From Verrucomicrobiaceae bacterium (GTDB lineage Bacteria > Verrucomicrobiota > Verrucomicrobiia > Verrucomicrobiales > Verrucomicrobiaceae), in NCBI GenBank assembly GCA_019694165.1, contig JAIBCL010000024.1, forward strand, positions 1-64,000: a stretch of 64,000 nt of DNA. The letters run 5' to 3'. Below, in pieces: positions 59,776-64,000 of this stretch. Made by a program: the position numbers and the translations under genes. The notes under the pieces are model-generated. The model was not told the DNA's origin, did not search any database, and saw nothing but the letters and a program-made list of their open reading frames with translations. Each line of letters opens with the position of its first letter. Position 1 is the first letter of the stretch.

Positions 59776-62700
59776 TCAGACCCACATTGCATCCAGCCGC
59801 TTCTGGCTCACCGGTTGCGCCGTGCCGAGTTCTTGGGCGAAGACGGAGACGCGGTATTCTTCTAGCATCCAGCGGAAGGTTTCGTGCTGGGAGTTGGGGA
59901 CGTGGGATTCCCAGTGATCGAAGTCGGCGATGAGGACGGCTTTGTCGGCGTCTTTGGCGGGATTGTTCGCTGCGCGTTCGGCGCGGATGAGGATGGCCTT
60001 CAAATAGCGAGGGAGATGCTGCAGTTGCTCGTGCGGTGTCTTCGCGAGCAGGTCGGGCGGCAGAAGGCGTGCGAGATCGGCATCGAGGCCGGGATACTTT
60101 TTTGGATAGGCGAGAATCTTTGCTCGCATCTCATTGATCTGGCCGAGCAGCGCGCGAACTCTATGCGTGAGAGCGGGCAGTTCTTTGCGGACCTTCTCGC
60201 ACAACTCGCGGAAGCGTTTCTCGGTCAGCGGCAGCAGCGGATTCAATCGCAGAGCGTGCGCGAGGATGTGATCTTGCGCGGACGATGGCCGAGTCGGGCT
60301 TGGTGTCGCCGTGAGTTTGGAAAACGCGTCCTGCAAGCTGGCGGGTTGAGGGCTTTTGGCGGGCGCTGGCTCGAGGCTGCGCAGTTCCTTTTGAAGCCAC
60401 GCGATGTCTTTGCCGAGGACGGACTCGGCGAGCTTGCGCACGGCGGCGGGCGTCGATGTGGTGACTTCGCTGGCTTTGCGGAAAAGGTGGAGATCGATGC
60501 TGCCTTCGGCATTCAGCGCAAGTCCGGGATAGCCGAAGACAGGTGCGCCGCCGATTTCCTCGATGAAGACGGTCTCCGACAAATCGCCGAACGACCAGCT
60601 CGACAACGCGAAGCGCTCGAAGCTGCGCGCGATCTTATCGAAAGCTCCGGATGGCTTGTCCTGCTTTTGCACGCTGGCCTGAATCGCCTGGAGATCGCGG
60701 CCTGAGGCGATGGTCTGCTTTTTCTGATCGATCACCTCGACGCGTGGCTGCAAATGCGCGGGCAAACTTTGCGCGGGCCAGTCGGTGGCGCGGACATGCA
60801 CGCGATACTTTTTCGTGATGAAGTCGGCGAGCGCATCGAGGAAGTCGGCGCGACCGGGATTGAACTGCGTCGCGATTTCGCGCGCCTTTGGATCGATCGG
60901 CATGAGCTGGCGGCGGATCGTCTTCGGCAATGCGCGCAGAAGGACCTGGCTGAGTTCATCGCGGAGGCCGGGCACCATCCACTGGATTTGTCCGGTGGTG
61001 AGATGCTCGGCGACGGGCAGCGGCACCTGCACCGTCACACCGTCGTTCTCCTGCCCGGGCGTGTAGGCGTAGCTCACGGGCAGCACCGACTGGCCGAAGG
61101 TCACCTTGTCAGGGAATAGCGCGAGATCGGGCGCGAGTTCCTCGCCGCCGCCGGTGAGATCGGCCTCGGTGGCGCAGAGGAAGTTGGGCTTCTCGGCGGT
61201 GCGCTCTTTGATGAGGCGGTTGAGGTCGTGAATCGACGACACGTCTTTGATCCGCTCGTCGTAAAACGCGAACAGCGCCTCGGCGATGTCATACACGCGA
61301 TGGCTGCGCACGCGCGTGAGCGTGGTCTCGATCTTCTCGCGCAGCTTTTGATTGTGCTGATGAAAGCGATGCGGCAACACGCTCTCGCCATCGATCAAAG
61401 CTCCGCGGATAAAAATCTGCGTGGCGGCTGCCGGATCCACTTTGCCGAAGTCGATGGGCTTTCGGAGCACCTCGAGCCCGTGCAGCAGCGTGCGCTCAGT
61501 GACGAGCACCCGACCAGCCTTCGCGCTGTAATGCGGCTCGCTGTATTTGTAGTCGCAAAGATGCGCGCCGAGTTCGGCGGCCCACGCGGGATCGATTTTC
61601 GCGATGGTGCGAGCGAAGAGCTGCGAGGTCTGCACGATCTCGCCCGCGACGATCCACGGCGGCTGCTTTGTGGTCGTCTGGCCCGGCTTGCCTTGCTTCT
61701 CGCGTCGTTCGTATAGATTCGAACCGGGGAAGACAGTCACCTGGCGATTGCCGGCGGCTTTGTAGAGGTTTTTGTCTTCGCGCTGCGCGATGTGGCCGAG
61801 CTGGCCGGCGAGGATGCATTTGTGAAGCCGGTCAGACAGGTCGGACGCGTCTGACAATTCCGACCGAACTCCAAATGTCTCCCGAAGCTGCCGCCAAATA
61901 TCCCGCCACTCCGTCATGCGCGTGAAGCTGAGGAAGTTCGTTTTGCAAAAGCGGCGCAGAGCATTGCGGCTGCCGCTTCGCGCTGGTGGGGCGCTTGCTC
62001 CCGCAAGCGCCGCCGCAGTGCTTGTGGCTTCGATTTCATTTTTCACGCTCGCACGGTTTCCGGCCTCACGCGGCGGCTGGGGGACCAGCCGCCCCACCTT
62101 TCCGCCGTCAGGCTCCGGTGTGGCCTGCCAGATGCGGAGCAGTGAAAGGAAATCCGAGTCGGGGCACCAGAACGCCTTGTGCGCAGCGGCGGCCATCTCG
62201 CGCTTTTCCTCGGGACGTTCGCGGGGATCGGGCACGCTCAATCCGGCGGCGATGACGAGCATCTCGGGCAGCACGTTTTCCTTCTGCGCCTGAAGCAACA
62301 TGCGGCCGAGCGTGGGATCGAGCGGCAACTTGGCGAGATCGCGACCGAGCTGTGTCATCTGATGCGTGTCGTCGAGCGCGCCGAGTTCGTGCAGCAGCTT
62401 GTAGCCGGCGTGGATTGCGGCGCTTACCGGTGGATTGATGAAGGGGAACGTCTCGATCTCGCCGAGCCGGAACGCCTTCATGCGCAGGATGACTTCGGCG
62501 AGATTTGCGCGCTGAATCTCAGGCGTGGTGAAGCGGTCGCGCTTCTCGAAATCATCCTGCGAGTAAAGCCGCACGCAGATGCCGTCCTGCACGCGGCCTG
62601 CGCGGCCGGCTCGTTGATTGGCGCTGCTTTGCGAGATCTCTTCGACCGGGAGCCGCTTCGTGCGATTGCGCGGATTGTAGTGACTGATGCGCGCGAGGCC

Positions 62701-63591
62701 GGTGTCGATGACGTAGCGGATGCGCGGGATGGTGATCGAGGTTTCGGCGACATTTGTGGCGACGATCACGCGACGTTTGCGACCTGGCTCGAAGACGCGG
62801 CGCTGCTCGGCGGCGGGCATGCGACCGAAGAGGCCCAGCACCTCTGTGCCCGCGCGCAGACGGCCTTCGAGCAAATCTCGCGTCTCGCGGATGTCGCGCT
62901 CGGTGGGCATGAACACGAGTACGTCGCCGTCGTTCGTCTCGCCAAGTGCGTCTTCGGCAGCGGCGGCTGCAGCTTCAATGAAATCCGCATCATCACCGCC
63001 AGAAACCGGCTCGTAGCGAATATCGACTGGATACAATCGCCCGGACACCTCGATGATCGGCGCGCCGCCGAAGTGCTTCGAGAAGGCCTCCGTGTCGATC
63101 GTCGCCGACGTGACGAGCAGCTTCAGATCGGGCCGACGCGGCAGCAAACCTTTGAGGTAGCCGAGGAGGAAATCGATGTTCAGCGAGCGCTCGTGGGCTT
63201 CGTCGAGAATGATCGCCGAGTAGTCGCGCAGCAGCGGATCGCTCTGAATCTCCGCCAGCAAAATGCCGTCGGTCATGAACTTCACGCGCGTCTCGCGGCT
63301 CGTGTCGTCATTGAAGCGCATCTTGCATCCGACTTCACGGCCCCACTGCACATTGAGTTCTTCGGCGACGCGCTGCGACACACTCATCGCCGCGACGCGA
63401 CGCGGCTGTGTGCAGCCGATTTTGCCACGCACATCCGGCAGCGCTTCGAGGCACATCTTCGGAAGCTGCGTCGTTTTGCCCGAGCCTGTCTCGCCCGCGA
63501 GCACCACGACCTGACTCGAGCGAATGGCAGCGATGATTTCTTCGCGACGCGCCGTGATCGGCAGGTCGGCTGGATAACGAATCGAAGTCAC
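59776..63591 (-). CDS. hrpA: ATP-dependent RNA helicase HrpA
   Basis: A 1271-residue DEAH-box helicase of the HrpA family. The helicase core is standard: Walker A GETGSGKTTQLPKM, DEAHERSLNIDFLLGYL, SATIDTEAF, then helicase C with ISQSSANQRAGRAGR. The HA2 and C-terminal DUF3418 parts follow. Two short in-frame insertions, described separately, interrupt the region after the HA2 domain (about residues 494-544 and 574-588). The remaining frame is open, so the protein is presumably active. HrpA helps translation on certain mRNAs. Confidence 0.95.
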   Translation of the reverse strand: MTSIRYPADLPITARREEIIAAIRSSQVVVLAGETGSGKTTQLPKMCLEALPDVRGKIGCTQPRRVAAMSVSQRVAEELNVQWGREVGCKMRFNDDTSRETRVKFMTDGILLAEIQSDPLLRDYSAIILDEAHERSLNIDFLLGYLKGLLPRRPDLKLLVTSATIDTEAFSKHFGGAPIIEVSGRLYPVDIRYEPVSGGDDADFIEAAAAAAEDALGETNDGDVLVFMPTERDIRETRDLLEGRLRAGTEVLGLFGRMPAAEQRRVFEPGRKRRVIVATNVAETSITIPRIRYVIDTGLARISHYNPRNRTKRLPVEEISQSSANQRAGRAGRVQDGICVRLYSQDDFEKRDRFTTPEIQRANLAEVILRMKAFRLGEIETFPFINPPVSAAIHAGYKLLHELGALDDTHQMTQLGRDLAKLPLDPTLGRMLLQAQKENVLPEMLVIAAGLSVPDPRERPEEKREMAAAAHKAFWCPDSDFLSLLRIWQATPEPDGGKVGRLVPQPPREAGNRASVKNEIEATSTAAALAGASAPPARSGSRNALRRFCKTNFLSFTRMTEWRDIWRQLRETFGVRSELSDASDLSDRLHKCILAGQLGHIAQREDKNLYKAAGNRQVTVFPGSNLYERREKQGKPGQTTTKQPPWIVAGEIVQTSQLFARTIAKIDPAWAAELGAHLCDYKYSEPHYSAKAGRVLVTERTLLHGLEVLRKPIDFGKVDPAAATQIFIRGALIDGESVLPHRFHQHNQKLREKIETTLTRVRSHRVYDIAEALFAFYDERIKDVSSIHDLNRLIKERTAEKPNFLCATEADLTGGGEELAPDLALFPDKVTFGQSVLPVSYAYTPGQENDGVTVQVPLPVAEHLTTGQIQWMVPGLRDELSQVLLRALPKTIRRQLMPIDPKAREIATQFNPGRADFLDALADFITKKYRVHVRATDWPAQSLPAHLQPRVEVIDQKKQTIASGRDLQAIQASVQKQDKPSGAFDKIARSFERFALSSWSFGDLSETVFIEEIGGAPVFGYPGLALNAEGSIDLHLFRKASEVTTSTPAAVRKLAESVLGKDIAWLQKELRSLEPAPAKSPQPASLQDAFSKLTATPSPTRPSSAQDHILAHALRLNPLLPLTEKRFRELCEKVRKELPALTHRVRALLGQINEMRAKILAYPKKYPGLDADLARLLPPDLLAKTPHEQLQHLPRYLKAILIRAERAANNPAKDADKAVLIADFDHWESHVPNSQHETFRWMLEEYRVSVFAQELGTAQPVSQKRLDAMWV
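61831..61864. repeat. Short palindromic repeat inside hrpA
   Basis: GTCAGAC (61831-61837) pairs with GTCTGAC (61849-61855), and GTCGGA (61840-61845) pairs with TCCGAC (61859-61864). The repeat adds the low-complexity peptide SELSDASDLSDRL to HrpA near residue 580, at a point where family members have no such stretch. It keeps the reading frame. Short interleaved palindromes of the GTCNGAC type are common as intergenic repeats. Confidence 0.4.
61991..62093. repeat. Two hairpins forming a REP/MITE-like insert inside hrpA
   Basis: GCGCTTGC (61991-61998) pairs with GCAAGCGC (62003-62010), and GGCGGCTG (62072-62079) pairs with CAGCCGCC (62086-62093). Together they bound a segment coding about 50 residues (about 494-544 of HrpA: GGKVGRLVPQPPREAGNR ... 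PPARSGSRN) that has no counterpart in the Escherichia coli protein. This is read as a palindromic element that inserted in frame. Confidence 0.5.
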
Positions 63592-64000
63592 AGCGTCACT
63601 TTCCTCTGCCGCACGGCCTCAAACAAGATCGCCGCGCCCGCCGCCGCCACGTTCAATGATTCGACCGGCTCATGCAGAGGAATGCGCACACGCGCATCGC
63701 ACGACTTCATCAGTTCGGCGCTCGCGCCTCGTGCTTCGTTGCCGAGGATGAGCAGCGTCGGCTGCCGCCAGTCGCAGTCGTAGTGCTCCATCGTCGCTTC
63801 GCCGGTAGCGATGACGCTCCGGATGCCCTTTGCACGACAGGCCGCGATCGCGCCGAGGCCTGAGACGTCGGTCACGATTGGCAGACGAAATGCCGAACCC
63901 ATCGAGCTGCGCAGCGTTTTCGGCGCATACGCATCCACCGAGCCGGCAAATGAGAGCAGCCCGCTCGCGCCCGCCGCCTCTGCTGTGCGGACGAGCGTTC
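63588..64000 (-). CDS. TrmH-family (SpoU) RNA 2'-O-methyltransferase, truncated by window edge
   Basis: The C-terminal 136 or so residues are visible; the gene's start lies beyond 64000. Reading from the edge: TLVRTAEAAGASGLLSFAGS, then VDAYAPKTLRSSMGSAFRLP, then LLILGNEARGAS and IPLHEPVESLNVAAAGAAIL. These are motifs 1, 2 and 3 of the SPOUT/TrmH fold, which binds S-adenosylmethionine in a trefoil knot and methylates ribose in rRNA or tRNA. The stop codon overlaps the hrpA start region (63588-63591), so the two are probably co-transcribed. Confidence 0.93.
   Translation of the reverse strand, partial: TLVRTAEAAGASGLLSFAGSVDAYAPKTLRSSMGSAFRLPIVTDVSGLGAIAACRAKGIRSVIATGEATMEHYDCDWRQPTLLILGNEARGASAELMKSCDARVRIPLHEPVESLNVAAAGAAILFEAVRQRKVTL

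Noticed and set aside
62179..63783. Plus-strand frame of 534 codons over hrpA
   Set aside because: The opposite strand codes for clear helicase motifs; the plus-strand product has none.
1..64000. CRISPR arrays, tRNA or rRNA genes, prophage
   Set aside because: No regularly spaced repeats, cloverleaf-like sequences, rRNA wording or phage structural genes were found on reading the window; no computational scan was possible.

Overview
The window looks like chromosomal DNA of a Verrucomicrobiota bacterium. It is high in GC, densely coded and Gram-negative in character (Tol-Pal genes, lipoproteins, a LolD-like ATPase). It carries lineage hallmarks: an ECF sigma factor / FecR / DUF1549-DUF1553 / DUF1501 operon, PQQ-type propeller proteins, a kinase-WD40 protein and a secretin-domain motif typical of the phylum. 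No rRNA, tRNA, CRISPR array or transposase gene was seen.

Layout. 1-2.6 kb: three small exported-protein genes, all on the + strand, each lying between attC-like elements; this reads as a piece of an integron cassette array whose integrase is outside the window. 2.7-4.6 kb: a Tat-exported oxidoreductase and a lipoprotein, then a 162-bp MITE-like inverted-repeat element. 5.0-8.2 kb: a compact Tol-Pal operon (TolQ, one protein that seems to merge TolR and TolA, TolB, Pal). 8.3-13.2 kb: argS, an L,D-transpeptidase, a DsbD-like reductase and a CDGSH protein. 13.5-21.2 kb: a three-gene accessory module consisting of a winged-helix-like protein, a sigma-factor-like protein and an 1815-residue STAND-type NTPase with an anti-sigma-like N-terminus, a Lon-like segment, a P-loop and about 12 WD40 repeats. 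21.2-28.7 kb: a LolD-like ATPase, a sugar isomerase/epimerase-like protein, a PQQ propeller and a Ser/Thr kinase-WD40 protein. 28.8-34.7 kb: the EF-hand / DUF1501 / DUF1549 / FecR / ECF operon. 34.9-43 kb: trmD, a solute-binding lipoprotein, gatC-gatA, two coiled-coil/membrane proteins, a membrane permease and a second PQQ propeller.

The main find is at 43.1-54.0 kb. Eleven genes, four pairs of which overlap by ATGA, appear to encode two protein-tagging systems in one operon. The ubiquitin-like half has a degenerate FHA + RING-like protein (E3 candidate), a ThiF/E1-like enzyme, an E2-like protein with a candidate cysteine, an unknown protein, a beta-grasp Ubl ending in a single glycine and a JAMM-type isopeptidase. 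The pupylation half has an Mpa/ARC-like AAA+ ATPase, two Dop/PafA-family enzymes and, between them, a 67-residue Pup-like protein ending in GGQ. A small membrane protein closes the operon. No 20S proteasome subunit gene is present in the window. The genes after the first four have unusual G-poor, C/A-rich leaders.

54.1-64 kb holds a Tat-exported protein, a SET-domain methyltransferase, a von Willebrand A-like membrane protein, an MsbA-like ABC exporter, an HrpA helicase with two in-frame palindrome-derived insertions, and a TrmH-family RNA methyltransferase cut by the window edge.
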